NCBI GenBank assembly: GCA_963978545.1
Contig: OZ021727.1
Span: 47,095,385 to 47,159,384, forward strand
Direction: 5' to 3'
Source: Linyphia triangularis
Taxonomy: Eukaryota; Arthropoda; Arachnida; Araneae; Linyphiidae
Length of the DNA stretch: 64,000 bases
The position numbers and the translations under genes were made by a program. The stretch's first letter is position 1, and every line of letters begins with the position of its first letter. This document shows positions 44,629-57,239 of this stretch, piece by piece. The notes under the pieces are model-generated. The model ran no database searches. It saw only the letters and a program-made list of their open reading frames with translations, and was not told where the DNA came from.

Positions 44629-46379
44629 AATTACTCGGAAGCATGGTGTAGATGGGTTATCGTGTTCTAAAAGTGTGCATGCACTTTTTAAAGGTGAAAT
44701 GAAAAGTTAGGTAAATATTCATTTCACTTGCAACCTTTTTCTTCCTTTTTTCTACAAATTAGTATTCGTATCAGTGGGAAAAAAAATTAAATTTATAATA
44801 TAGACGTTAAAGGGTCATTCTCTCGAAACAGAAAAAAAACATGTCACAACATTATACCACTTTAAAAACAAGTACGAAAATAGCTAATTGCTTTTTAATA
44901 ACTTTTCCACGTTTCAGGCTAACAGCATAATCAATAACATGTTGAATTTTTCTTATTTAAATGTATTTAAAAATATTTCAAAATTACAAAAGTCACAATC
45001 CTGGCTTTTCACTAGAGCCATCTATGCTGTTAAGAATTGTATTATAAGCACTATTGTCTTAGTATATAGAGATTTTATTTAAATATTTTTTCCAACTCAC
45101 AATTAACAAATTTTTACCCTGCTGATATTTTTTTTATTGCTGTATAAAGCCTAAATAATAATAAAAATATATATAACATACATTTGCCGGCATCTTTAAA
45201 AAAAATAATTTAATATTGAAAAGTTGCCTGTTTTGGAAGAATGTTCCTAAAGTGTGTTCCAAATATCTTATTCTTATGTACATGTCCTTAATCAGTTTAG
45301 AAATAAACTTTTTCCAATTCCTAGTGTGTTCGTTTTGATAAGATTATAAGCCTCTCCCGTATTTGGTTGGATATTATGTGGTAAGCAGAAACTTTTTTTG
45401 GATTCCAAGATTTTTTAAGAGTACACTAATAAACTAGTCAAATGGATGAGTACAGCACATTTTCGTTTATAATTTTTTTTATTAACTTCGATTTTGTAAG
45501 TTAAATCTTTTATATTCGATTGCTTTAGATTCGATCCTTTTACTTCGATTTTATTTGTCCGTCTGTGTTTGTTTGAAGATCTGCGGCGAACTTGCTTTCA
45601 TACAATCGAGCTGTTCAATTTCATCAACGTTTGGAGGTAAAACACAGATAGTCTATGGCAATCTATAATATATGTATGATTTTCTTCGTGGTCGTAAAAC
45701 ATTATTGAAAAGTCGACGTGAACTCAAAATCTCCAAAAGTTGCAATCGCAAATAAAAGTAGTCATTGCATATGAAGGATTTTTAAAAAGTGTTATTTTTA
45801 ATAATATTGGGCTCGAGTTGTCAAGTTTTAATAGTTGTTCAGGATTAGTGGCCATTTAATTGTTTGATCCTCACTTCATTATCCAAACTATCTTGGGGAA
45901 CATGATATAGAAGTTGAACTTCAAAGATGTCCATTACCAACCGTCCATAATCGAATCTTGGACAACAACTCCTTATTCAGTTATAATGCCGGCATCTACT
46001 CCTTTGCTGTTCACAAATACATAAGAATGTACTTGTTCAAAAAGAGGAGTCGTGAGAGCATGTCTTTTTTGGATGGTGATGGTGCATAAGGATGAAGTCT
46101 CCTATAATTAAGAATTTCTTTTTGTGTACAGATTCACTCAATAATCAGTAGATTTAGTTTTACATAGCTGTCCATGGACCACAGATGGGCACTGCTGGCA
46201 AGATTGTGAAACTGGTTTTCTGAACTGTATTTTAGAAAATAAATTGGCAATTTACAACAAATTGTTTAGACATTCAGGGGATTTTCTGAAGTACTATTTG
46301 AAAATACTATATTGATGTTGATTTCAAGTTGTTGGAAATCAATTAATTTCTGCAATTAAGTATCAACTTATCACTTTAT
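44629..46379. other. Intron stretch, no supported gene
   Basis: 45455-45800 shares loose words with the 23960/31130 interspersed repeat (attaacttcgattttgta, ttgcatatgaaggattttta), so a very old third copy is possible but not proved. 45840-46360 is slightly GC-richer with no frame that I recognise. Confidence 0.35.
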
Positions 46380-47158
46380 CAGATGCGTTATTTCTGAAAA
46401 TGATGAACTTGTTGGTGGCGAATGGTCATTTATTCACTAACATTTGGTAAAATGCAAAAAACGTGGCACTATCACTTTACCACATGTTCACTATAACTCT
46501 AAGCTACTTCAAAGTTAGGCTGATGACAGGGCGTTCAGTATTAAATTTTGTGTGATTTCTTACACCAGTTTTCTCAACAAATGTGTTCTATTGGGTTCCA
46601 ATCTGGTGACAGAGAGGGTGTTTTTAAATTTTATATTATAGATTATAGAGGTACCAGAGGCAAATATTGATTAAAGTGTGTTCCGACTATTATTGTGATA
46701 AAAAATAAAGACTTTTGTAATACCCTAATTTTGGTCTGACAATTTTAATTTATCGCTCAAAATATTCGAATAGAGCTCATGATCGCTTTTTTATGTGACT
46801 ACGAGACATTTTAAATAACAAATGGATTATAAGAATTGTAAAATCAAATATTACAGACAATCGATTTTTTACATGTTTTCATAATGCAAAAATTAAAAAA
46901 AGAGCCAGAAAATAATTCTATTACTGTGAATTTATCATAAAATGTTAAGTCGAACGAATACCATTGTGGTATTTTTTTCTTTAGCTCTATATATTTTTAT
47001 AAAAATAAAACGATTCAATACTTTTTTTAAGTATTAGGTTTCATTCAGAGTTAATATAAAAAAAATATAGGAATTAATATTCAAATTCAATTCCAAACTG
47101 AAGAACTACTTTTTTTACAAATTTTTAAACTGTAGGAACACTTTTGGGAACCACTGTA
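46380..47158 (-). pseudogene. Tc1-like transposase relic B (minus strand)
   Basis: The minus strand near 46615-46575 reads S-P-D-W-N-P-I-E-H-I, the Tc1 S-P-D-L-N-P-I-E-H-L motif next to the last catalytic residue. Frames before and after are broken by stops. The right edge, tttgggaaccactgtata (47141-47158), is the inverse of a Tc1 5' end (tatacagtggttcccaaaa). The stretch 46715-46900 aligns in order with relic A (aataccctaattttgg, caatcgatttttta). The left terminal repeat was not found. Confidence 0.65.
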
Positions 47159-47210
47159 TATCATAGAATTTCAAAATAATTAGGTCATTATATAAAAACA
47201 AGAGTAATAG

Positions 47211-47735
47211 GTGTGCTATTATCACATCAAAATGATCTTCACAAACGTGTCGAGAACTTTTTGCAGAAACACTGTCTCGTTTTATGACTTAATACTACTT
47301 CCTGCGGATTCTGCGTGTTTAGCAACACTGATAAATAATTTAGCAGTGTTGGAAATTGAAGAATTCTTACAATTCGGGACGAGGCAATGTTTGTACGCTG
47401 AATTTGAGGACATAATTTTAAATCGATTAAAAGAATACAAGATTAAAAAAATATGTAAATAAAAACGTGCTATAGCAATGCGAATAAATTCACGATAGTT
47501 TCCAAGATCGCGCGAAACAAAAGTCGGATTATGACGTAGGGAGACGTCACAGCTAAGCTAGTCTCGTTTTTGCCGCGCTTTTAAAAGTGGGAAGTTGAAA
47601 CGGGTATAACTCGAGATATATTGAACTGATTTCAAAAACTTTATTAGTTTTGGTTGTCTTTCGTCACTCTTAATTAAAAAAAAGAAAAAAAAAAGTGCTC
47701 AACTTGAAAAAAGCGTTTCAGTTGAGGAAGTTTAA
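47211..47735. other. Unassigned stretch with a CpG-richer core
   Basis: The 83-codon frame 47211-47462 (plus) has no motif that I know. 47500-47585 is CpG-rich (gatcgcgcgaaac, gacgtagggagacgtcac, ttgccgcgctttt), which stands out in this intron. It may be the 5' end of the remnant that follows. Confidence 0.3.
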
Positions 47736-48300
47736 AAAGCGGTGTTAGAGATACAAAAAATGAATGGTAAAAGAAGAGGTGGAGCAAAAACACAAAGACA
47801 TACTAAAACTTGGGACACAGTAAAAATAAAAGTCGCGAACGAGATGATGCAGACAGTGTATATACTACTATATTATTTTCGGTGGAGAGGAATGCCGAAC
47901 AAACTTTGGACTATGGGAAGCTGACAGTAGTTTATTCTCCTGAAATTGATGTGGAGAATGTTACTGAATAATAAGAGACTTTTCAAGTGGTGACTTTTGA
48001 ACACACCAATGAGACATGAATTTCATACACAGAATAAGTGTGGTAGATATGTGTTATGGCATATACAAAGTTGATAACGATGTAATTATTTAATACAATG
48101 GAGAAATGTACCCAGTCCAAATTGACTTAGAAAAACAACATATCCTTGGTGAGATGCATGAAGAAGTCTGGTGCGTGTTGGAAATGGCCTAATATCAATG
48201 ATGATATGTGACATGTTTAAAACATTATCTCCAAAAAATATTACTCCAACCAGTAGTCTATGAGTTTTCCAACTATTCCTTGTTTGGTGCAAAACAAGCT
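47736..48300 (+). pseudogene. Possible transposon-derived protein remnant
   Basis: 47760-47850 reads M-N-G-K-R-R-G-G-A-K-T-Q-R-H. Downstream, around 48068-48200, Y-N-G-E-M-Y-P-V-Q-I, then E-M-H-E-E-V-W-C and, one frame over, K-W-P-N-I-N-D-D-M resemble the Y-x-G-x-x-Y-P-G-x-[VI] ... M-x-x-x-x-x-x-x-W-[KR]-W-P-x-x-x-D tail of multi-copy transposon-related proteins in invertebrates. Stops and frameshifts are present. The similarity is from memory and weak. Confidence 0.3.
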
Positions 48301-48723
48301 AAAAAAGTTTGTGTGTTGTTTTTATTCTGTCATACTTTTCTAGCATTAAGAGTAGAATATATGTACGTGCGCCATATTGTGACTCGCAATGTACTTAGCT
48401 AATAGCATATGGGGATGTTGTGGTAGTAAGTTTCTAAACTTTATATTTAATTAAATAGATTTTGGTAAAATACGGATGGTCCGGTGGTTCTGATTTCACG
48501 TGCCTACTTTCAACCAGATGATTTTGTCAGTTCTGAGCAAAACCATTCACAAGAATGCTTTTTAGCATTTCCAAATAACCTGTACAATTTTCAGAATTAT
48601 TTAGTCGAAAGATAAATGGTATAGATTTCTTTTACAAGTGTCAGTTCCTTTCCCTTTCTGATGATAATTTTCTTAAAATAATGATTTCTTTTACCATTTC
48701 AGTTAAAATATTCGAGTGTTGAA

Positions 48724-48736
48724 GGGGGGGGGGGGG
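48724..48736. repeat. Poly-G run (13)
   Basis: G-homopolymer, unusual in this AT-rich sequence and prone to assembly error; similar runs occur near 50091-50106 and 52062-52075. Confidence 0.85.
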
Positions 48737-49906
48737 AACCTTTGTGTACTTTTCAATGAAAATTTAACAGAGAAAAATTTCTCACCGAAAAATTCCAATC
48801 ATTTTGGAATTTGGAATTATTTATAGTTCAAGTTTATGCAAACGAATGTCGCAAAAGCTTTATATCAAAAAGTAAAAAAAAAAGAAAAAAAGAACAGAAT
48901 AAAATAACGAATTCTTTGCTAAACTTGAAAGAGTAATGTCCTTTAAATGTGTTGGAAATCCAACTATCGATCTTTTTAAGAAAACGTAAGGATAGGATGA
49001 ATCAAGTCGTGGTTTTTCTTGGTTTTCAGAGGAATTCACGCAGAAGTATAAAAGGCGAATATTCTTAAAAGTACACATTTGTTAGATTTGTTTTCACTTT
49101 TCTTCAAAACTTTATTCTTAATGTGATAAAAAAAAAATGTGTATGTAATTAGTTAACAGCTAGCAACTTAATTAAGGGCTGCCATGCTCTAGAAATTAAA
49201 AAATTAAATAGTTTCTTAAAAGTTTAATTACACAATAACGTTTTAAATGTTTATTCAGCTTTTTTTACTTCTATCGCAAATCTTTTAAACTTTCTGAATT
49301 GATACAGTTTTCTGGATTTAGATATCAATTCAAAGCAAACCTACATTAACAATTAAATAGTTGAGATGGAGTTATCGAATACATAATGAAATCTCAATTA
49401 GATTGTCTAAGTTTCGGTTAATTTCTTTTAATTTACATTTTTTTCTTGTATTTGAAGTAAAAACAAGCTTTTAAAAATCATGAAATGCATCGTGTAATGA
49501 GCCTTTCTTTGTTATAATATGATAGCACTAATGACTGATCGAATCGCCAGTTTATTTATAACAAAGACCTGTGTTGTAATATGTTCGGATAACAGTTAGC
49601 AAAAAATTAGTGTTGCATAAAACTAGTTCCATTGGAGAAATGATCACATACTTTTGGTTGTGTTGCCACTCAAGTTCTCGCTGTTCTCGATACTTATTAA
49701 AAGATTATCGTTTGTTCGATTATCTGTTTTTGCGACTTAAAACTGATTAGTGTTATTATAGAGATCACTATAAAACTTTTACAACAACAACAACGCTGTT
49801 AAAGCTGATATACTGTGATGTTATTAAAAAAAAGTAAAGTAAACTGTGATGTTATATATAAAAAAGTATAATATAAAAAAGTATATATTTTGCATAACTA
49901 GGAGGC
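48737..49906. other. AT-rich intron stretch
   Basis: Homopolymers, a short caa run near 49784 and a tandem taaaaaagtata word at 49855-49890; no gene or transposon supported. Confidence 0.45.
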
Positions 49907-50033
49907 TTCGCCCCTGCTCACTAACGCTCACCAACCCCCGGGTAATGCAGACGCATTTCTTTGGTTTACTTCGAAAACCAGGAGAATGCTGCACAATCTT
50001 CAAAGGGGGCTGCGCCCCCTTCTCGGTGACTCC
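49907..50033 (+). repeat. gctcgc-rich repeat unit, left half (split by insertion)
   Basis: ggcttcgcccctgctcactaacgctcaccaaccccc through caaagggggctgcgcccccttctcggtgactcc. It continues, after the 2.9 kb insertion, at 52937 with ctaccttggctgcgtattgg. The uninterrupted order is seen in the next unit at 53040-53180. Confidence 0.75.
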
Positions 50034-52928
50034 CAGTGGCGGCTCGTGGGTATTAAAAGTGAGGGGGCCCAAATTAACAATTGCATGTCATGGGGGGGGG
50101 GGGGGGACATGCAAATATGAATGTCATGTAATTTTGTAAATGTTACTTAAATATATATGGGAAAACAAAACTACAAGATTATTAAACAGTTAAATTATCT
50201 AAGTATACTGATATCTGATAAAATAAATATTTTAATAAAAGGAATTATTATTACAAAAACGACGCGACGTTTCGTTTGAGAATGGACGACGTCAGGAAGG
50301 GTAAAATGAATACACTTGCGCCTTTTGCTTTTGAAAATTAAAAATGAAGCGAAGAATTCCAATGCAAAAAAGTAAAGTACAGGCTTCAGATTATTCAATT
50401 GAACGTAAAATTGTGACATATCTATATATAAATTGTTCCGTAAGAAATCCGATACTCATTCACGGTTGAAAATTCCTGGTTTGAAGTTTTAGCCGCTTTG
50501 CACCCTTTTGTATACGATCTGCATCCCCTTGCCACTGTCTATGCGTTTGAGGGTTTACATTTTTTATTTATGGAGATTATTTTAAGGATCTTCTTGGTCT
50601 TCCGGGAAGACTACCAAGACCTGGACGCTATCTCAATGACCAGTGGTCAGTGACTAGGAACAGCCATAAGTACGATATTATCGGGACTCACTGTAAGATT
50701 AAAAAAAAAAAAAAAAATTAAAAATGTGTTAAAGTTTACCGTTTTGTTCCCCCCCTCCCCCCGTTAAATATAACTAATTACTCCTAATCATTTAATGAAA
50801 AGCATGTTATATTTAATAATTTTATTAAATTAAGAATAGAGAACACATTAAAATGAACTCGTGTCGATTGGACGAAGTGTAAAAGTTAAACAGCCTTGAA
50901 GATAAAACTTTTTTAATATAAGAAAAGTTACCAATATTTTTAACAGTATAAAACATTTTATGTACAATACAGGTGGCTGGATTAGATACCAACAGTGTAG
51001 GAAGCAAAAGCTTTTTTATTTTGTTTGACATCATAATAATAAATTAAAATACTAATCACAAAAAAATAAGTGAAAGTATGAAAACCGATGTCACTCAATT
51101 TCTATTCTGTATTTAAGAAAAAGAAAACAAAGAGTTAGGGAAGAGTTATAAAATAAATTAAGTCAAAACCTTGGTTAAAAATTCCTTAGAAATCACAGGG
51201 GAAAATTTTTCATCAAATATTACATGATTCATAAAAAAAAAAAAAAAAAAAAAAAAATGCCGACAGCAACAATTTCACTTTTCGTAACTTTAGAGTAAAT
51301 ACTTAAATAATTTTATAATGTTTTAAAATAATTTAAATAAATCATTTTAAAGACATCGGTATTGCTCCTAATATTCAAGTCAATGATATTTCATGAATCA
51401 ATTCATGCAAAATAATTTTGACTTAACAGAAAACTAATGAAAAATGCCATTAACTTAAATGTGCAATATTTATAAATTTACAACCTAAGTCAAAGGTATT
51501 GTTATATTGACCAGTTCAACAGTTTTAATTTAAATTCATGAAAAAATGAATAATTACTTGATTTGAGGATGAATAATTACTTGAAAAATGCATTGCATAT
51601 GCATCTCAAATTTGAGATGTCTACTTACAATGAAACCAACCTGCAAAACATCCGATGGGGCTCGATTCGACGACGTTTCGCATGTGAATTGAGTATATTG
51701 CCTCTGGTCAATGAGTTTTGACATAGCGATAGTTAAAAATAGGTGTTTTACCATGATTCTTGATATTTTGAAAAGAAGTTGAGCAAAAATGGAACTAGCT
51801 TCAAATTTAATATTTTATTTAATTCAGAATTTATTTTGAGAATTGGATCCTACCTGAGTTAAGAATAAACATCGTTTCTTCAATTTTAAGAATGCACAAA
51901 TTTTATTTGACAATTTCAAATTGCTTGTATGATTTTGCTTTTTAAAGGTTCATTGTAGGTTCATGACTCAGATTCTTTACTAAATGCTCATGAAATGTTT
52001 TTCTGGTAACAGTAACTAGGTTTGCTTTATCTACATTTTACATATTATTTGGGAGAGAGGGAGGGGGGGGGGGAGGTTGAAAATTCTGTAACTGTGACGT
52101 TTATCTTTTAACTTTAACACAGCATTATACGATGGCTTAGTTCTAGTGGAGTCACTTATTTAGAGAAGAACATTTTTTATTCTCTGTATAGAAATTCTTC
52201 CGTTGATGGCATCGGATTGTAAGTTACTTTAATAATTTAATAGGATATCAAATATTAATGTGAGACAAATCACTTCTTCCGATCATATGGACATTTAAAT
52301 ACTCAAACATTTTTCAGAAAAAAAAGTAAATATCTAAATAAAAACAATTTGCAGAGAAAATCTTACTCTTACATTTTGAAAAACAAAGAGCTAAAATGAA
52401 TGCAATGGATATTTATTGTAGCCACTTTTTTCGCACCGTCATACTAGAGGACAAACGTGCAATCGCCTTCTCTATAAAAAATGGCCATTCCTTTACAGAG
52501 AAGTCCACCCCAGAGCAGAGCGATCAGGGATGTTATAGAAATTTTGTATTTATGCTTTGGCAAAACAGGATGTCACGTGAAAGTTGCAACCTTTAATATG
52601 CCCTATCGGTTTCAAATTCAAGGTCATCCGAAGAAGGGGTCATTTTGTCCTCAGGAAAACTAGCATCTTTAAGAAAAGGGTCGCTTTTTTGCAGTAATGA
52701 TTGTGATTGATTAACATTTTTTCGAGTTTGTTGCAAGAGCTCCCTGCTCCCTTCACAATAGTTAATGTCTAATGACAGAATAAATAAGTTTTAAGATTTT
52801 TTTTTTTTTTTTTAAATATAAAAAAAAATCCCACAACAAAACAATATTAACAAGCATATATGTAAGTGGGGCCAGGGTCCAAAAAAGTGAGGGGGGCCCC
52901 CCCTGGCCCCCTGCACCAGCCGCCACTG
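50034..52928. mobile_element. 2.9 kb hAT-like insertion with 8 bp target duplication
   Basis: Begins CAGTGGCGGCTCGTG and ends CAGCCGCCACTG-type inverse (15 bp inverted ends with one mismatch). It is flanked by perfect gtgactcc direct repeats at 50026-50033 and 52929-52936; an 8 bp duplication is the hAT hallmark. Both ends carry a aaaagtgaggggg(g)ccc word about 25-45 bp inside. The nearby repeat unit at 53120-53160 shows the uninterrupted (empty) target sequence. The interior has no long frame and no hAT motif that I can see, so it is non-autonomous or decayed. It contains a 25 bp hairpin at 50593-50618 (cttggtcttcc ... ggaagactaccaag), a poly-A run at 51233-51257 and short unrecognised frames. 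Confidence 0.82.
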
Positions 52929-52936
52929 GTGACTCC

Positions 52937-53390
52937 CTACCTTGGCTGCGTATTGGTAATACCAAAGAAGTGTAACAGCTTGGATTGGTAACTCAAAATT
53001 CCAGTGATTAACTCGTGGTTTGGTGCTCTTGGTTTGACTCTCGCTAACGCTCCTCAACACCCGATCGCGCTCGCATCAGTTTGTTGCGCAAATCAGGAGA
53101 TCGCCACGATCTCTGAAGGGTGCTACACCCCCTTTTCAGTGACCCCCTACCTTGGCTGCGTATTGTTAACACCAACAAAAATGGAATGGCTTGGGATTTT
53201 TAAAGCAATTCCTGTGATTCACTTGGGAATTGATGCCTTTGGTTTGCCTCTCTACTTTCAAGTTGCATCCTCGTAACGTTCGCCAAACCAACGAGGAGGT
53301 CCAATGAAACGCAAAACATAGGTTTGCTGTGAGATCTCAGAAGGGTAGTAGGCGAGACCCCCATCGCCTACTACCCTTGTTGATGTTATT
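52937..53390 (+). repeat. gctcgc-rich tandem repeat, rest of unit 1 plus units 2 and 3
   Basis: ctaccttggctgcgtattg.taa.acca occurs at 52937 and 53149, 212 bp apart. tctcgctaacgctc..caacacc and ctcgtaacgttcgccaa mark unit starts near 53038 and 53271; unit 3 is cut short and ends in an inverted pair (gaagggtagtaggcgag ... atcgcctactaccctt). Short frames across these units are coincidental. Confidence 0.7.
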
Positions 53391-55222
53391 GAAATATTAA
53401 TGACAATTTCGATTACCATTTATATGCCATTAACCATTACCAAATAATTTTGCATTATTCCTCCTCCCCATACCTCTCCCCAGGGCCCAGAGCCCAATTT
53501 AGAAAACCATTGACTAATTCACAATTTATATAGAATACAAGATTTTTAATGTTTTTCACAATTTAAAAACTTTAAAATTTTTTATAGAATCTATAGCATT
53601 AGTAAACTTATTGTACTTAATTACTTTTTCAGTTAGTTACAATATTTTTTCATTATACAATTTCCTAATTGCTACTTAACAATTTTAATTAATTTATTAA
53701 TTAAACAACTTTAAATAGTTTGCTTCCGTCATTTCTTAATAATTTGGTAAATTGAATAGTTCAATCAACTTCTTTTAATGTCATAAGCCATGTAACTCTT
53801 ATTAATATTTTAAATTAGCGTAACATTATTTATTAGGGTTTAATTGAATTTTTTTATGTAGGGTAATTTTTTATTTTTTTTAATTTTACGAAAACTGATG
53901 TTGGAATCTTTTCCACTTTTTTCAATTAAATTTCTTTGGAAAAAAACTTAACAAGTTTATATATATATATTTTTTTTTACAAAATACTAAATTTATTCCT
54001 CGTTTCCAATTGTGCCACAATAAAAAGAAACTTAACAAATTCTTTTATTAAAATTAACTTTGTACAATATATTAACATAGATTATGTTGAAAATTATAAC
54101 TACTTTACAGCAAAGCTGCGAAAGACAACAAAGTATTATTTAAACCATTCTACAAACACAGAACAATACGCGTATATCGTTTCATTCAGAGAAGAGAAGA
54201 TAGCCCATTTTTTTGTAGTTCTGTGACGACAGGAAGTGGACAAGAAATTTCACTGGAACTCCCCCTCCTTTCACTTAGTGGAATTTTCAAGTGAGATAGG
54301 CTTTTTAATCATCCATCATGTTCTTTTGACATAAAAAAAACCCCAAAGCGTTCGTCATTGGGTGGCCTTTTAATTATTTGCTTTTTAAAAGTGTCAGATG
54401 TCGTAGAGCTTGTTTTGTCAGAAGATCGCAAGAACAACCACAGTCGTAAAATCGTGGACGAAAAATCGAGTGTAATGTTTCCAAGACAGTAAACGGAAAT
54501 GAGATCGCAAGATGTGTGGTTTGTTAAGATTTGAGCAGATGTTGGATGGTTAACTGAGTATCGGTACATGCATTGTAACATTTTCTAAACTAAAAGAAGT
54601 ATCTTGTTAAGTGTCTAAAAAAAATTTATTGAAAATTATTGAAATGTATAATATTGATAATTTACTGTTTTGGAAGGAATATTATATTTTTAAAGTTTCG
54701 AACTAATCCTAAAAAGTATACATTTTTAATGCACATTCAATTGTGGTTTTCAAATTCTGTTTGTTTCTTTGCAAGTACCCTCAAATTGATTTATAAAACT
54801 TTTTATCTCTCTCTTATATCTATTAATATGAAAATAGTTTCGTTATTTGGGTTATTAAATTTTTTTGCAGTCTTGTATTGCATAGTGGAATTTTATTTTA
54901 TTACTCTTTGGGAAAAAAGGAAATACATTTTCAAAAAAACAATAATTTATCATTTTAAAAATATTTATATCCATAATTTTATTTATCTACGTAATTTTTA
55001 CGTTTGCGGCTACGCTTTATAACATTGGTAAATCGATATGGATTATTATACCTTATCTCCCAATCTCTTCCTCAAACAATCAAGAGTAGTTATCCTATTA
55101 CTAAGTACCTTGTAAACAGCTTGTCCTGTTGGATTGATCTTAAAACCACTTATCGCATGCCACATTCAAACAGGATTAACTCATCACAAATGGGATTTTC
55201 AACTATAAACAGGTAGAAATCA

Positions 55223-55229
<7 letters not shown>
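53391..55229. other. AT-rich intron stretch
   Basis: Mostly A/T tracts. 54235-54580 is GC-richer and open on the minus strand for 90 codons (54309-54581) without a motif that I recognise or clear splice sites. No other feature supported. Confidence 0.4.

Positions 55230-55230
<1 letters not shown>

Positions 55231-55263
<33 letters not shown>
55231..55263 (+). repeat. Poly-A tract (33) running into (AT)n
   Basis: Could be the tail of a retroposed sequence ending at about 55230, but I could not recognise the body. Confidence 0.85.
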
Positions 55264-55267
<4 letters not shown>

Positions 55268-55319
55268 TATATTGGATCACTTTTGTATCGAGTAAAATCA
55301 TGTCCAACTTATAAGAAGA

Positions 55320-55580
55320 GGCCAGAATATTGACATAGTTCGATTCACACGGAAACGCGTCCATCCGTCCTTTTGCACGCGATCTTCGCTTCGCTTGTTT
55401 CGCGACTACTCATCAACTTCAACCTGCCTGTGTCCTCTTTTATAAGAAGCCGACTTGGGGGAGTCATCAAACAATGTGCTTGTTTTAAATGGAAGCTATC
55501 AAATGACCTCCCCCCTCCGATCATGATGGCCAATGACTTTTGGGGTCAGGTAGTCAGCCATTAGTGGGTTAGTTGGTTTG
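55320..55580. other. GC-rich block
   Basis: cgattcacacggaaacgcgtccatccg, gatcttcgcttcgcttgtttcgcgac and cctcccccctccgatcatgatgg stand out from the AT-rich intron. An ATG-ATG at about 55523 opens nine codons to CAG|GTAGTC. Either a repeat fragment or an alternative 5' exon; unresolved. Confidence 0.3.
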
Positions 55581-55856
55581 GATTGGTAGCTGTAGCTGGT
55601 AGGTGATAGCAACAGGCAATACACGTAGTTTAAAACCAATGGTTATTGCTGCAGAAAGAAAGAAAAATGTGTTGCATAGTTACTTAGTTAGGTTACATTA
55701 GAGTTAATTATATGTATAAGCATTCGAACAAATCGAAAAATTCTATAAGCAATTAAATAGGAAATAAGCCATTAAATTAAATATAATAAAAGTCAGAAAA
55801 TCAGCACGTAAATTCGATAAAATATTGCAGCTAATTTTTCGGCCTAAAATATTTCC

Positions 55857-56219
55857 TACTAACTGAATACCCGTGCTTCGCTGCGAAATGTTACCATGTG
55901 CAATTTTTAGCTAACTGTGTGGCCACGCGTTGCGGAGATCCGTCATTGGTGTATAGGTCCGAACTTTTGACGCTTCGCTCGCTGAAATGTTCATAATAAG
56001 CTCAGGCTTGCTTCCTCGTTGAAAGGTTCATTGCTATGTAAGCATGGGCTCGCTTTGCTCGCTGAAAGGTTCATTGCTGCGTAAGCGTAAACTCGCTTCA
56101 CTCACTAAAACCTTTAAAAATATTTTAATACGTGTTTGTGAAAAGCAAGATTAGAAGGCCAAAAACTACTTATGTTGAAACTTTCAGAGCTCTAGGCCTA
56201 TTAGAGGTCGTTTTTTTTG

Positions 56220-56258
<39 letters not shown>

Positions 56259-56687
56259 AAGATTTTAACACTCTTTTTCTCAAAAGTCCAATTAGAAGGC
56301 CAAAGCTATTTAGGTTGAAAATTTCAGAGCCGTAGCCCTATTAGAAATCGTTTTGTAAAATATCTATTAATTAATTAGAAAAGAACTAATAAAATTTAAA
56401 ATTCTGTTTTTCAAAGGTACAATTAAAGGTCAAAACTACTTTTGTTGAAAATTTCAGAGTTGTTGCCCTATTAGAAATCGTTTTGTGCAATATTCATTAA
56501 TTAATTAAAAAATTAATTACAAAAAACAAAATAAAAATTTAAAGTTTTGTCTTTTAAAAGTACAATTAGAAGGCCAAAACCACTTATTTTGAAAATTTCA
56601 GAGCTCTACTCTAATTTTAAGTAACTTTCTAGAGATCCACAGACAGACAGACACACACACAGACAGCTTGTTTTATTATTATAGATT
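55857..56687 (+). repeat. Long repeat copy B with four ~130 bp internal units
   Basis: Same layout as copy A: ctaactgaatacccgtgcttcgctgcgaaatg, cgctcgctgaaaggttcattgctgcgtaagc tandem words, then aattagaaggccaaa..ctacttatgttga units near 56155, 56297, 56425 and 56570, and the end ccacagacagacagacacac ... agcttgttttattattatagat. A (TA)n of about 27 bp has expanded at 56226-56254. Two fewer units than copy A. Confidence 0.75.
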
Positions 56688-57239
56688 TCCTGTATTAAAA
56701 ATACATTTTTCAGATTGCTACATTTTTAAATTCTAAAAAAAGAAGATTGTGCGTACATGTGTATTTTCTGGATATATACTGGTTCTAATATTTTTATCTT
56801 AAGATATCTGCATCAAACTTCGGTCCATTGCTAATTTATTATTCCAAATTCTCTTTCTCTGTGACATAAGCACTCATCCAATAACTAGAAAAGATTCTCA
56901 AAAGTGAATGCAGATTCTCCCCACAAATATTTTCGTTCTATAATAAAAAAAATAATTAGAAATTAAGCATTTAAAATATTTACCCCTTCTCCAGTATGCA
57001 TGTTATTGGAAAATGCTTAATGTTTTCTTTCTCCCGTCGAAATTTTCTGTGCGTTACTATTTCGTTACGTTTTAGGTATTTTGTATGCGTATTATTTTGA
57101 ATATTTTGATTTGTTGTATCCACTCATATAACCTTACAGCTTAAAAATAGAATGAAGTTGGAAAAATGACATTGAACGAAATGATAAAAAGTTTAGCTTA
57201 AATATTTTCGTTCACTTTTTTCCTTTGTAACCGTTTCTT

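Noticed and set aside
53004..53276. 90-codon plus frame beginning M-I-N-S-W-F-G-A-L-G
   Set aside because: It runs across the junction of two non-coding tandem repeat units.
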